Assembly (NCBI GenBank): GCA_002914845.1
Contig: JXTC01000349.1
Coordinates: 66,832 to 130,831 of the forward strand
Direction: 5' to 3'
DNA from: Trema orientale
Taxonomy: Eukaryota; Streptophyta; Magnoliopsida; Rosales; Cannabaceae
DNA length: 64,000 nt
Part shown: positions 36,313 to 49,883 of the stretch, piece by piece
How the letters are laid out: each line of letters begins with the position of its first letter
Numbering within the stretch: the first letter of the stretch is position 1
Notes under the pieces: model-generated
Told to the model about the DNA's origin: nothing
The model's input: the letters and a program-made list of their open reading frames with translations, nothing else
Database searches by the model: none
Position numbers and translations under genes: made by a program

Positions 36313-37979
36313 GGGAATGGTGGATTAAGTGGTTGGGTATAGTGACGCGGGCTGTTTTTTAAGTTGAAGAGAATGTACGGTCCATGCAAAGGACTAATTA
36401 AGGCGGCTGAGTATGGGATGTAGCTATGCCTACCGGCTACCCCTTTTGACTAATTTGTGCGTGGATTATGGTATGAATGTAATGTTCATGACTTGTTTTG
36501 AACTCTTTACAGCTAATATTCAAGGCCTAGTGCGGGAGTGGGACCTTCTCGAGATTTCATATTAATGGTTCTTTTTGGCTTTGCTTTGCTGGATATAATA
36601 TTATACTATCATATCCATCTGGAAGCTCTAAAGAAAAAATTTGATCATCTCTGAGTTTGGTACCATATTCCTCTAAGTGGTTTCACAACTTTTAATGGAT
36701 AATTTAGGAGATATCATCTTACTTTAACCCCTTTTATGGAAAATAAATAAATAAGAAGAAAGAAGTTAATTGGCTGAGCACAACTTTGACCTAATGTTGT
36801 CAAGTGTCAATGTGTAATATATATATATAAAATATATATAAGTATATATATCTATAACATCTCTTTCTCTTTTCCATTTTTTTTTCTAATTGTATGTGTG
36901 ATACATTAGATCAGCATAACTGCATAAAGACAGATTTAATTTGAACCCAGCTATGTCCTCCGATTATATATATGCACACAAATTATTAATTAGGTGACAA
37001 ATAAGGAAGATTCATAAGTTATGTGGTACGATCGAAGAATTGATATTTTCTGTCTTAGCTAGGTGGAAGTGCGGTGCATGCATGGATATAATCTTCATTC
37101 ATGAATGGAGCAGTGTCCAACTTTATGCAGCACGATGGGCCCCCCGAAGTCATCGTCTCAAAATCTCTCGGAGACTAAAGTTTAATTAAAAGAATATAAT
37201 AAAATTAATTTCTCGGCCACTTGCTCCACGGGTCTTATATTTTAATACATTAATTTGTCACGTTATTCTGAAATCAAATCTATCCTTATCAGATGTGGAC
37301 CTAGTAATTAGTCTGTTCGGTAGTATACTCTTGACAATTTTTTCTTTTTTTTTCCCCTCCCTCGTGTTCCCACTTGATTTTTTCTCAATATTTTTCCGTT
37401 TTGAAATCTAATGCGCAATTAAAGAGTAGCTCATATAGTGGTAAAGTGATGATCAGCCCGAGATAAGTACTCTTCCTACTTTATATTAATATTATATTAC
37501 TAATCAAATCTCGATAATTATTCTCCATGTGCTGATATAAGATAATTAAGTACTCTTTGATCAGTATTTCTATGTTTAGAATTGTTGATTCTAATTTATA
37601 AATGAATTATACATGTGCCGGTATTCGATATATTGTATGAATAAATTCATTTGTTTTGTCGTTATACATTCATGAAGAATTTTTCATTTTGTGAAAAGTC
37701 AGTAAACTTATATGAAGTACTAGTTGCAATCTAGTCAAATAAACTATCAGCAAGATCATAAAGTTAGTACACAATGGTTCAACTTGCTTGGAGATACACC
37801 GACAATATAACTAAGGGGACCGTACCGTATACGGCTTTGAGAAGTGTGATTTATTATGTCCTAATTCATATCCCTGTGCGCGGGTAAGAGAAGGAATTAA
37901 TTTGTAACACAAGATTTCACAGCTAATGTGGTCCATTGATCATAACTGATGTGCTAAGAACGTTATAAAAAGCTTCACA
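36313..37979. other. Intergenic DNA upstream of the anion channel
   Basis: Promoter-side and anonymous AT-rich DNA, with TA-rich low-complexity text near 36,815-36,860. No gene seen. Confidence 0.5.
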
Positions 37980-38222
37980 TTTAGTCACAACAAAATTTAT
38001 GAATAAAAGAGTATTATCATCATTATGTCATGGCTAAAAAATTTATTATTAAAAGTTTTAGTCACAAAATGTGCAATTTGATGTTTACTAAACATACTTT
38101 TAGTTGATTGTAATTAATTTCATTATTATATGTAAAAATTTATAAATATAATAAATTAGTGATAACTTGTGACTAAATGCTAGTTACCTTGTAACTATAA
38201 GAAATTTTTAGTTGTGACTAAA
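37980..38222. mobile_element. MITE with TTTAGTCACAAC termini
   Basis: The left end TTTAGTCACAACAAAATTTA is answered by AAATTTTTAGTTGTGACTAAA at the right. Further internal TTAGTCACAAAA and TTGTGACTAAATG words are also inverted. It is 243 bp and non-coding. No clear target duplication; superfamily not assigned. Confidence 0.65.
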
Positions 38223-38760
38223 TATCACTTTTAATCAAAAAATTTTAAATAGTAATTTTTTTTTTTAAAGTGAAATTTAGTAATATGCTAAGAATTCACA
38301 TCCACCAACAATGTTGAGTTTTTCTGTATTAATAATATAAGAAATAAAGTAGATATCCGTATTGTCTGTTTCTTAGAGCTAGGCATATTCCTATGAAAAA
38401 ATGTAGGTGTAGAATAAATGTCAAATAGTGACTTTGTGAAGATGCTGGATCCAGGGCAATAGGGAATGCAAGTGTGTTGCAGTACTAAAACGATTGTGTC
38501 ATTGACTCGATAAATTGACATGTACAAGTGTGGGCTTATGGTCTTAATACATGGATTCCACTAGTGTGGATACATCCCAACTATGGTAGAGTACTCGATA
38601 GATATGTACGTATATAAATATATAAATTCCTAATCCGCATTTTGCACGCTCATAGTTTTTTTTCAATGCATGCTTATCGCCTTATCCTATGTAATGTGCC
38701 AATTCTTATTTATTACGTATCTTTTCATAACTAGGAACAAAATATTGATGTAAAACCACA
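38223..38760. other. Intergenic DNA left of the chromovirus
   Basis: AT-rich, no gene seen. Confidence 0.5.
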
Positions 38761-38765
38761 TGACA

Positions 38766-41101
38766 TGTAAAATCTGGTATTAAAAAGGGTTAAAATATAT
38801 ACACTCAATGGCACAATTATAATTATCGATTTCTAGAATAATATATTGAAAAATATTTGAATTTAATAATGGGGGCTACAGTTGTTAAAATGTGTATATA
38901 ACCCCCCAATCTCCTCCTTCTTCTTCACGTGAAGTCCCCTCTCTCTCTCTAAATTTTTTTTCCCCAAAAATAAAGCCCTTGCCGAAGCTCGCCGACACGC
39001 CACTGCCCCTCCATCGGCCAGACGCAAGCACCATGCTCCTCCCTAGTCGCCGATGAACCAGCGGCAGCCACTCTCGCTGCAAACTGCCGCCGCTCGCTAG
39101 AGATCGACGACCTCGAAGCCGACACCACCTTCTCGGTTTTTCGGCTGTAACTCTTCTGTCAGACCTCCGTTTGACTCAACTTCGGTACTGTTGGACTCGT
39201 CTCGTCGTCGCTGTCATTTCTCGGCTACCCACGACCGCTAACTCAGCTCCGATGAGAAGTTGGTTACTGTAGTAATATTTTAATGTTAAATTTTGTGGTA
39301 TTTTCGTAATTATTTCAGAATTGAATTATTTATCCCGAGAAAACTTACCATGTTAAAGAGGAGATTGAAACAAGAAAAGTCATGATTTTGAAGTGTTGAA
39401 ACGGTATTCGGAAGTGNGAATTGAAAAAATGACATTTTTCTAAATATTTCCAAAATGTGATATTTATATAGTTTTCGGATTTTTGACCCCATTTAATACT
39501 TGGGACCTCGAAACTGAATTCTGACTTCGAATTCGGACTCGGTGAGGTCGGGATATGAATTTTGATAAAATATCACTATACTCTGAATTGGCACTAAAAT
39601 TGTGAAAATGGCTTGTGAATAGTGCCATTTTGCGTATTACGGGCCGGTCCCGCACTGGGATTCATTTTTGACAAACTGTATGTCTAACCCAATATTTTTG
39701 GGTGCTCTGAATTTAATGGTGACCTCCGTTTATCAATCTGAGGCTCCGTTTGGAAATTCACTTTTTCAAGTGAACGTGTCGGGATCCAGAATCGGCCGTC
39801 TGAGCAACCAGATGACCAACTGATGACTCTTTTTCTAGCGTCATTATCTCAGTATAACTACCATTTCGAGGTAGGGGATTCAAATGCCTTGATTCTATTA
39901 TTTTTCAAAAAAATTAGAAAATGTTGAGAAAAGCGAAATTTTGTGATTTATTAAATTAAATTGTTTGAATAACTATTTTAGAGAATTGTGAATTTGTGAA
40001 ACGTGGTGGACTGCTCTGGATATTTTTATATATGATTTAGTACAAGTTTTATACTTAGGATTTGATTAAATCAAAGGAATTATACTGTCAAATATTTAAA
40101 GTACAAAATATATTTTATTTAAAAATCAGAGCATGTCTAGAATAAAACTGCATAGTTATTTATACTGCTCATCGTATTGCACATACCATAGAATCATACA
40201 TGAGGTCCATCTTAGGCATCGCGGTGTTTAGTGGGTGGCCATTGTTCTTGCTCTTATTGAGAGCCCATAAATCCGCGCGGGGTTTTTCTAGTTACCCCTA
40301 CTCGGTAGGCGTAGGTATTCAGTTGCCCATCTGGTTCAGTAAGCTTAAACACATAGGTGTCTCTCCGATTTTCTAGGATTAGGTATCAGGCAGAGAGTAC
40401 TCATTACATATAGTACGAGTTATTTTAGTTCGTGATGAGAGGATGTGAGCTCATGAGATTGTTTGATTTGTGATATGTGCACTATGGATTATTTATCTAA
40501 TTTCTTTTATGGATTATGAATATGATTTTTGTTGATGATTTTAATTCTATTTGATTAGGTATTGTGAAACTGTTTTCAGAAAAACTAACTATGCAGAGAA
40601 TTTATAAATGAACGTTTTCCCAAAAAGGTAATTGGATATCCTACTAGGTATTTTATACTCATCCCCTTATTCTTCCTCTCATGTAGTACTCAGGATAATA
40701 CTGGGAACTAAAAAGGCAGATTAGTAAGAAGCAGCTTATTTATCGACTAGTTAGTAAGTGTGTAAGAGAGTACTGTTTATTTTCTTGGCTTGTATTAAAT
40801 AATTAAGGGCCCGTTACACGGACTCGGTCTGTATAATTTACTATGCTGAATTGTGAGACTGCTGATAATGATGCCTAGTTTGTTTTAATAAATTTTATTT
40901 ATAATCTATATCTAATGGTGGTCACAAAACTGTGGGATTTATAATTTGAATTAATTTTACAAATTTTTACAAAAGCTGTCATTTTTGAACTAATGTCGTT
41001 TTTCTGAAAAATTAAAATTTCTAAAATTTTCTAAAACAAACAATGGATTTTCATTTGTGAAATTCTTCTTCTGCCACTAGCCCGGAGTTTGAGTCGTGGC
41101 A
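38766..41101 (+). repeat. 5' LTR of the chromovirus
   Basis: About 2.34 kb from TGTAAAATCTGG to GAGTCGTGGCA, aligned over its length with 45,902-48,243. The primer-binding site TTTTGGTATTAGAGC follows. Confidence 0.9.
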
Positions 41102-44100
41102 GAAAATTTTGGTATTAGAGCAAATGTTTATCTACCTAGGATTTGACACCATTAGATTAGATTGAAATTAGTTTTCAAAAAAAAAATTAATTTTTTAGCA
41201 TTATTGTCTCATTAATCCTTTGGCATATTTATACAGACTTGTAAGATACCTCTGAGAAGAAGAGTACCGAGGCAAGAGCTAAGAAATGAAACTCCTCCTC
41301 CACGACAAGAATTTCCTGACCTTCTTGCGAATCATTATGAGGCGTTGCGAGAAATACCAAGGTTAAGAGCTCAACGAGACCCTGAGGCTCGACAGGCCAG
41401 CTTTTTCAAGGACTATGTTAAGTTAAGTCCACCTACCTTTGATGGTAAACCGGACCCCAATGCAGTTGAGAAATGGCTCAGAGAAATCAAGAGAATCTTT
41501 GCAACCATTAGGACACCTGCTGAGTTCCAAGTGGTCTTTGCTACATACAAATTAACTGATGGAGCAATTAACTGGTGGGAAACAGTCAAGCTGTCAAGAC
41601 AGGAGACTGGTATCACATGAGATATTTTTGAAGGACTGTTCAGAGATCAGTATGTCAATGCTAATCATAGAGCTGTTATGATTAGAAAGTACGAACGGCT
41701 GAAGTAAGGAGATATGACTGTGAACGAGTACTGCATCCGATTCATGGAACTGGCACAGTACGATTATGTGCCAGGGACAGACTATACTCTTTAGATTGTC
41801 AAGTTTATGAAATCTTTGAGGCCAGCTATCCTGGAAAAGATCGCTACTAAGTACTTTGGCAACCTGGTTGATCTGATAGCCGCAGCACAGAAAGCTGAAG
41901 CATTTCTTAATGATAAATCGGTTATGAGGAACAGAAACAACAAGAAAGCTAACAAGAGGAGCTAAGGATCTCTGAACAGCGGAAACACTGCTACTGGTGG
42001 TTCATTTGGTAGAGTAAGATTCAATCCTTATGGCTGTTATAATTGTGGCCAGCCGGGCCATAAGCGAAATGAGTGTCCTCTTTGAATGCAGAAACCTTCT
42101 TTTACTCAAGGAGGACCACAAGGTAGTAGGTCTGGTTCAGGTCCTTACCATAACACCCAGACGAGACCGCAACAATCCCATAATGCTTCACATGCCTTCA
42201 CATCCCCTCAACCTTTTCAACACCAGTATCGTCTGCAGAGTTTCACTCAGAACTTATAGACTCCTCAAGCTTCTGGTAACCAAGGAGGATGCGGATATAC
42301 TAGTACTAGTCCTGGAGCTAGTAGCAGTCAACCTAGTCAAGGGAGAGGAGACAAAGGAAAGAAAAAAAATTTCTGGTTAAGCCTTCGCTATCACCGGAAT
42401 GGAGTATGCTCGTGAATAGACTGGCAAGAGAGTCATCGACGATATGATTCTCATTTCACACTCTTGGGCTCATGTTTTGTTTGACACTGGTACTACCTAT
42501 TCCTTTATATCTTTGTTGTTTGCTCAATTATTGGGATTGGAATGTTCTGTATTGGATTCTATTTTGACTTTGGGTACACCAATGGGTGGAGTAGCTGAAG
42601 TCTCTACTGTGTGTCGTGATTGCCTTATTTTGATTTATGGTAGAGAACAATTAGCTGATTTAATTGTGTTACTTTTACAATAATTTGATGTAATTCTCGG
42701 TATAGATTGGTTATCCAAATATCGAGCTGCACTTAATTGTTTCAAAAAGAGAGTTTCTATTTTTCTTGAAGATGGGTCCCATGTTGTTTATCAAGTTCAA
42801 TTGAATCCTTTGAAACCAAATCCGATTTTGAAAGCATGCATGGGTGGAAGAAAGAAACTCGAGTGTTACGGAAATTTATTTACCATCAGTAGTGATGTGG
42901 GAACTGACGATCAACACCCCTAGATATCAGTGGTTAGTGAGTTTCCAGATGTCTTTTCGGAGAATTTACCAAGGCTACCACCTGACAGGGAGATCGAGTT
43001 CTATATTCATTTGATTCCTAGAGCCCATCCTATTTCTATTCTAGCCTATCACATGGCTCCAGTAGAAATGACTGCGTTGAGAAGTCAGCTGGATGATCTT
43101 TTGTCAAAAAGATTCATCATGAACAGTACTTCTTCATGGGGTGCTCCTGTCCTGTTTGCCAAGAAAGCTGATAGTACGCTTAGACTCTGTGTTGACTACA
43201 GAAGACTGAATCAACTTACTGTGAAGAACAAGTATCCTCTGCCAAAGATTGATGAGTTGTTTGATTAACTGGGTGGATCTAAATTCTTTTCCAAAATTGA
43301 TCTTAGATCGAGTTACCACTAGTTAAAGATTTGGGAAAAGGACATACCGAAAACCGCATTCAGGACTCGTTATGGCCATTTTGAGTTCCTGGTTATACCG
43401 TTTGGTCTGACTAACGCACCTGCAGTATTCATAGATCTTATGAATAGAATTTTCAGACCTTATTTAGATCAGTTTATGGTTGTCTTTATTGGCGATATCT
43501 TGATATACTCAAAGACTCAAGAAGAGCATGATGAACACTTGAGGATTGTACTTTAAATCTTGAGAGAATATCAACTGTATGCCAAGAAATTCAAATGTGA
43601 CTTGTGGATGATAGAAGTGAAATTCTTGGGGCACGTAATTTCTAAAGAGGGTATTTCAATCGATTTTGCTAAGATAGAATCTGTTCTAAAGTGGGAAAGA
43701 CTGAAGAATGTAACTGAAATAAGAAGTTTCCTCAGTTTAGCTGGCTATTATCGTCGTTTTGTGGAGAATTTCTAGAGAATTGCCTTACCCTTGACAAAGT
43801 TAACAAGGAAAGATATCAAGTTTATATGGAATAATGATTGTGAAGAGGCTTTTATGGAATTGAAGAAGAGATTGACAACTGCACCTGTTTTTACTGTTTC
43901 TAATAGTAATAAACTATATGTTGTATACACTGATCCTTCTAGTTCTAGATTGGGATGCGTCTTGATGTAGAATGGCAAGGTAGTGACTTATGCTTCTCTT
44001 CAGTTGAAGCCACATGAGAAGAATTACCCTGCCTATGACCTGGAGCTTGTAGCGGTGATTTTCTCTCTCAAGATTTGGAGATATTCTTTGTATAGGGTAA

Positions 44101-45901
44101 AGTTTGACGTGTCTTCTGATCATAATAGCTTGAAATATCTCTTCACTAAGCGTGATTTGAACTTGAGACAGCGTAGATCGGTTGAATACATGGAGGACTA
44201 TGACTTCGAACTGTAATACTATCCTGGCAAAGCCAATGTTTTAGCTGATGCTTTGAGTAGAAAACCTCATGGTATGATAGCTGCACTTATTTTTTAGGAT
44301 TGGAAGTTCTCAGTAGCAGTTGGTGATTATAATTTGCAATACTTCGAGACTGATAACGCTGCTTATCTCAGTAATGTTGTTGCCATGCTAGCACTTCTCC
44401 AGACAGTACAACGACGTTAATAGTAAGATCAAGAGTTGAGAACGATCTGGAATCAACTCGAAAATGGTGAACAACTAGAAAGTTGGAGTATAAATAGAGA
44501 AGGATTTATGCTTTTCAGAGGAAAGCTAGTTATAGCTAATGATCCTCATCTTGGAGAGACTATTCTCATTGAGGCTTACAAGTCCAAGTTTACAGTACAT
44601 CCTGATAGTATAAATATGTACCGTGATCTAAAAAGATAGTATTGGTGGAAAGGTATGCAACGTGACGTAGCTATCTTTGTGGCTAAGTGCATGACTTATC
44701 AGCAAGTCAAAGCAGAACACCAGAGACCAGCTGGACTGCTACAGCCTTTACCCATACCGGAGTGGAAATAGGATAAGATTATAATGGACTTTGTGATGGG
44801 TTTACCAATGACTTGGAGAAAGAACGATGCAGTTTGGGGGATTGTTGATCGTATGATAAAAAGGTGCTCATTTCATATCGATCACGTCTGACTTTTCACT
44901 CAACAAGCTTAGCCTTCTCTATATTGATAACATTATTCGATTGCATGGAGTGCCATCATGCATAGTTTTCGACAGAGACCCAAGAATTACATCAAAGTTC
45001 TAGAGAGCTTTGCAGAGATCTTTGGGAACAGAACTGAATCTCAGTACAGCTTATTATCCTCAGACAGATGGCCAATCTGAAAGGACTATTCAGATTCTAA
45101 AGGACATGCTTCGTTCTTGTATACTAGATTTTAGTGGAAGCTGGGATGATCACTTGTCATTGGTGGAGTTTGCATACAACAACAACTACCAAACCAATCT
45201 TAGTATAGCTCCATATGAGGTATTATATGGGAGACCATGTAGATCACCCTTGTGTTGGGCTGATGCATGCAGAGGAGTGTGTTACTCTTGGGCCAGAATT
45301 GATACATGAGACTACTAAGAAGATTGCTAAAATTCATAAAAAGACTCTAGGTTATGCAGAGTCGTCAGAAAAGCTATGCAGATCCAAAGAGACGTGAAGT
45401 AGAGTTCGAAGTTGGTGATCAAGTATTCTTGAAAGTCACGCCGAGGCGTGGGATTACTAGATTTGGACTAAAAGGCAAACTGGCTCCAAGGTATATTGGA
45501 CCATTTGAGATTACTGCTAGAATTGGGCCCATAGCATATCGCTTGGATTTGCCACCACAATTAGGCCGAGTGCACAATGTTTTTCATGTATCAATACTCA
45601 AAAAGTATGTGCCTGACCTGTCATATGTCATTTAATATATGGAAGTGCCATTACAAAAGAATGTAATATATGAGGAATAATCAGTTCGAATACTGGGAAG
45701 AGAGCTTAAAATGCTTCGAAACAGAGAAATACCACTTGTCAAGGTTCTCCGGCAACACCATAAGGAAGATGAAGCCACTTGGGAGTTAGAAACAGAAATG
45801 TATGAGAAATATCCTCATTTGTTTAACTTTCAACTGAAGTTGTACTTTATCCTTGTATTGTATTCGAATTCTGGGACGAATTTCTTATAAGGAGGGGAGA
45901 A

Positions 45902-48243
45902 TGTAAATTCTGGTATTAAAAAGGGTTAAAATGGACTTTTTGCACTCAATGGCATAATTATAATTATCGATTTCTAGAATAAAATATTAAAAATATCTGA
46001 ATTTAATAATGGGGGGCTACAGTTGTTAAAATTTGCATATAACCCCCTAACCTCCTCCTTCTTCTTCATGTGAAGTCCCTACCCCCACCCCCCCTCTCGC
46101 TCTCTAAATCTTTTTTTCAAAAATAAGGCCCCTGCTGAAGCTCACCGACATGCCACCGCCCCTCCACTGGCCAGACGCACTACACCGCGCTCCTCCCCAG
46201 CCATCGATGAATTAGCGCCGGCTACTCTCGCCGCGAACCACTGCCGCTCGCCGGAGATCTGTGACCCCGAAACCGACGCCACCTTCTCGGTTTTTCGGCC
46301 ATAGCTCCTCCATCGGACCTCTGTTTCACTCAACTCTGGTACCATTGGACTCGTCTCGTCGTCGTCGTCATTTCTCGACCACTCATGACCGCTAACTCAG
46401 CTCTAGTGAGAAGTTGGTTACTGTAGCAATATTTTAATATTAAATTTTGTGGTACTTTCGTAATTATTTCAGAATTGAATTATTTATCCCGAGAAAACTA
46501 TACCATGTTAAAGAGGAGATTGAAACAAGAAAAATCATGATTTTGAAGTGTTGAAACAATATCCGGAAGTGCGTTATTTTTTGAATTGAAAAAGTGACAT
46601 TTTTCTAAATATTTTCCAAAATATTATATTTATATAATTTTTGGATTTTTGAGCCCATTTAACACTCGGGAATTCGAAACTGAGTTCTGACTTCGAATTT
46701 GGACTCAGTGAGGTCGGGACATGAATTTTGATGTAAAATCTTACTATATTCTGAAGTGGCAAGAAAATCGAGAAAATGGCTCGTGAATAGTGTCGTTTTA
46801 CGTGCCACGGGCCGGTCCCGCATCGGAAATCATTTTTGACAAACTATATGTATAACCCAACATTTTTGGGTGCTCTGAATTCAGTGGTGACCTCCGTTTA
46901 TCTATCTGAGGCTCCATTTAGAAATTCATTTTTTCAAGTGAACGTATCGAGATCTAGAAACGACCGTCTGAGTAACCAGGTGACCAACTAAGGACTCTTC
47001 TAACGTCATTACCTCGGTATAACTACCATTTCAAGGTAGGGGATTCAAATGCCTTGATTTCTATTATTTTTCATAAAAATTGGAAAATGTTGAGAAAAGT
47101 GAAATTTTATGATTTATTAAATTAAATTGTTTGAATAACTATTTTAGAGAACTGTGAATTTGTGAAAAGTGATAGACTGCTCTGGATATTTTTATGTATG
47201 ATGTAGTACAAGTTTTATACTTGGGATTTTTTGATTAAATCAAAGGAATTGTACTGTCAAATATTTAAAGTACAAAATAGATTTTATTTAAAAATCAGAG
47301 CATATTTAGAATATTATTGCATAGTTGTTTATACTGCTCATCATATTGCACATACCATAGGATCGTACATGAGGTCTATCTTAGGCATCACCGTGTTTAG
47401 TGGGCGGCCATTGTTCCTGGCCTTGGTGAGAGCCCGTAAACCCACGCGAATTTTTTCTGGTTACCCCCATTCGGTAGGCATAGGCATTCAGTTGCCCCTT
47501 CGGTTCAGTAGGCTTAGACACATGGATGTCCCTCCAGATTTCTGGGATTAGGTATCAGGCAGAGAGTACTTATTACATGTAGTACGAGTTACTCTGGTTT
47601 ATGATGAGAGGATGTGAGCTCATGAGATTATTTGATTTGTGATATGTGCACTATGGATTATTTATCTGATTTCTTTTATGGATTATGAATATGATTTCTG
47701 TTGATGATTTCAATTCATATTTGATTTGGTATATTGTGAAACTACTTTTAAAACAACTAACCATGCAGGAAATTTATAAATGAATGTTTTCCCAGAAAGC
47801 TTATTGGGTATCCTACTGGGCATTTCATGCTCACCCTCAAGTAGTGCTCAGGATAACGTCGAGAACTAAGAAGCAGCTTATTTATCGACTAGTTAGTAAG
47901 TGTGTAAGATAGTACTGTTTACTTTCTTGGCTTGTATTAAATAATTAAGAGCCCGTTACATGGACTCGGTCTGTATAATTTACTATGCTGAATTGTGAGA
48001 CTGGTGATAATAATGCTTAGTTTGTTTTAATAAATTTTATTTATAATCTATATCTAATGGTTGTCACAAAACTGTGGGATTTACAATTTGAATTAATTTT
48101 ATAAATTTTTACAAAAACTGTTGTTTTTGAACTAATATCATTTATCTGAAAAATTGAAGTTTCTAAAATTTTCTAAAATAAACAATGAATTTCTATTTGT
48201 GAAATTTCTCTTCTATTACTGGCCCGGGATTTGGGTCGTGACA
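45902..48243 (+). repeat. 3' LTR of the chromovirus
   Basis: About 2.34 kb from TGTAAATTCTGG to GGGTCGTGACA, preceded by the purine tract AAGGAGGGGAGAA. Confidence 0.9.
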
Positions 48244-48248
48244 TGACA

Positions 48249-48846
48249 TATACACTTTACCTTAAATATGCTAAATATATTACTAAATAATGTGATCTGC
48301 TATATTGACATACCTACATTGACATGTGAAATTACGATCCTAACTGACATCAGTTATACCCTTTTTTTTAATTAAAAAAATTACAAATTCTACATTAAAT
48401 TGCAACGAAATTTTATGTGTAAATTTTATATGTAAATTCACTTAATTCTATAATCTAGTCGTTAGATTTTTCTTCATCAACCATGTTGGTTGATAATCAT
48501 TTTCACATTTAATTATTCCATTCCAGAGTAATTCTGTTATGTAATAGTACGGCTAATTTTGGAAGGCATTATTACTCAAAAAGGTTTTTCTTTTTTTTTT
48601 TTTTAGAAACTAATATGTATCAGTTTTGGCATCGAATTCTCTCACAAGTTTAATGTACATATATAGATAGATTTTGTTATACGGGCACACATCGAGATGA
48701 AATCGCTAAATTGGTCGTCCTCTTTGTTGGAAACAATAAGAGTAATAGGAAGTAGAAACTTAAGAACAAATTAAAACACGAACAACTCATTTGGAAAAAN
48801 CATACATGACTTATTCTTCCATGTTATCATGATATATGTAGATATA
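48249..48846. other. DNA between the chromovirus and dirigent gene 1
   Basis: AT-rich; the right part is the likely 3' UTR of dirigent gene 1. A single N stands at 48,800. No other gene seen. Confidence 0.5.
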
Positions 48847-49398
48847 TTAACTCTCAAGCAGCGTAATGGTACACCTAATAATAGAGTAGGAAATTGTCCT
48901 TTCATAATAGATAGTCTCAAATATAGCAAAACCTCTAGCAAACCTGAATGTCCCAGTCCCTGAAACCACCGAGACCTCTCTATACCTCTCGTTTTGACGA
49001 CTAACCCCTTGTAGCTCCAAAGTGCTGCCGCCATACTCCCTATTGGTAAACACAATTGAGACTAATACACTTACATTAGACCCATCCAATGCCGACGTTA
49101 CAAGCATTCCTTGGGCTCGGCCAACTTGGTTTGAGCTCCTACTTGGTGTTTCTGTTATTGGATCATCAATGGCGAAAATGGTGCCAAACGTGGCGAATGT
49201 CCAAGCCTTGCCGGTGATGCCTATCACCGGAACAACCGTAGCGTTTGGTCCAGTCGAGGCGACATCCTGCAGGAAGAAGACTATGTTGGTTTGGTTTAGT
49301 CTTTGAGCCTCAGTTGGACAAATGCATAACATGGTTAGAGTTAGCAACAATATGAACATTAATTTGGTGGGTCTTGAACATGGGCAGTGTGACGCCAT
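48847..49398 (-). CDS. Dirigent protein 1 of the cluster (DIR-b/d type)
   Basis: A secreted apoplastic protein of the dirigent family. These steer stereoselective coupling or cyclisation in lignan, lignin and related phenolic pathways; the substrate of this one is unknown. It has 183 residues and no intron, as usual for the family. A signal peptide (about 1-32) ends near PTEAQ; the dirigent beta-barrel domain follows to the end. Conserved blocks are FGTIFAIDDPITE (71-83), VGRAQGMLVTS (92-102), YGGSTLELQG (122-131) and VVSGTGTFRFARGFA (145-159). N-glycosylation sites are NQT, NAT and NVS. I start at the ATG at 49,398; the in-frame TTG before it is not a likely start. It is the most diverged of the three local copies. 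A TATA-like ATAAATA lies at about 49,461. Confidence 0.9.
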   Translation of the reverse strand: MASHCPCSRPTKLMFILLLTLTMLCICPTEAQRLNQTNIVFFLQDVASTGPNATVVPVIGITGKAWTFATFGTIFAIDDPITETPSRSSNQVGRAQGMLVTSALDGSNVSVLVSIVFTNREYGGSTLELQGVSRQNERYREVSVVSGTGTFRFARGFAIFETIYYERTISYSIIRCTITLLES

Positions 49399-49460
49399 CA
49401 AATTGAAATTGGATTATATATCTTGGTGAAGGAATCGTATCATTAATGTATAAGTTGTTC

Positions 49461-49468
49461 TATTTATG
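49461..49468 (-). promoter_or_regulatory. TATA-like box of dirigent gene 1
   Basis: On the minus strand CTCATAAATA lies about 65 bp before the start codon, in the same relative place as the TATA boxes of the other two dirigent genes. Confidence 0.45.
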
Positions 49469-49883
49469 AGAGAAATGGGGGCCGGACTGTTAAAGTAGTA
49501 TTGGTGAGATAAACTATTTGCGCTGGGAAATCGATCGAATCTGATTTTGCGTTATGTTCAAATTTATGGGCGGGTATATGTGAAAGAGGGCCATCATCAT
49601 CCACGAGAAAGTTGTGAATAAGTGAAATGAGTTACTAAAATTAAGTAGAGACACGTTTAAAACTCTACGTATCCCTTGCTTTTATCGTGTGTAACGTATA
49701 TGTTTGTTTGATGCTAGCTTAAAAAAAATTTAGTAATATGGTAATAGACTCAATTAGTTGATTGATAATTGCACCTGCTTTTAATGCATGTTGAGGTCTA
49801 AACTTTAAGTCTTTCCCATTTTATCAAAATAAATAAATAAAAATTAAATAATTAGAAACAATTATAATATCAATTGTTATAGT
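49469..49883. other. Upstream DNA of dirigent gene 1
   Basis: AT-rich promoter-side DNA up to the solo LTR. No motif assigned. Confidence 0.45.

Larger units (their letters stand above)
38761..48248 (+). mobile_element. Ty3/gypsy retrotransposon, chromovirus (Tekay/Del-like), whole in outline but coding region broken
   Basis: Structure from left to right: target copy TGACA (38,761-38,765); 5' LTR (38,766-41,101); a tRNA-iMet-type primer site just after it; gag with a CCHC zinc knuckle (about 41,230-42,380); aspartic protease (about 42,440-42,680); reverse transcriptase (about 42,930-43,560); RNase H (about 43,770-44,220); integrase (about 44,440-45,310); a chromodomain-like end (about 45,350-45,830); a purine tract; 3' LTR (45,902-48,243); and target copy TGACA (48,244-48,248). 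Domain order and the chromodomain-like tail place it among chromoviruses. It is dead: the coding region carries well over ten breaks. The LTRs differ at several percent of positions by eye, so the insertion is not recent, perhaps a few million years old. Confidence 0.92.

Noticed and set aside
37421-37530. tRNA-like text TAGCTCATATAGTGGTAAAG
   Set aside because: No clover-leaf can be closed and the T-arm word is absent; at best an old SINE fragment.
49399-49401. Upstream TTG as start of dirigent gene 1
   Set aside because: Plant genes start at ATG; the ATG at 49,398 directly follows and fits the signal peptide.
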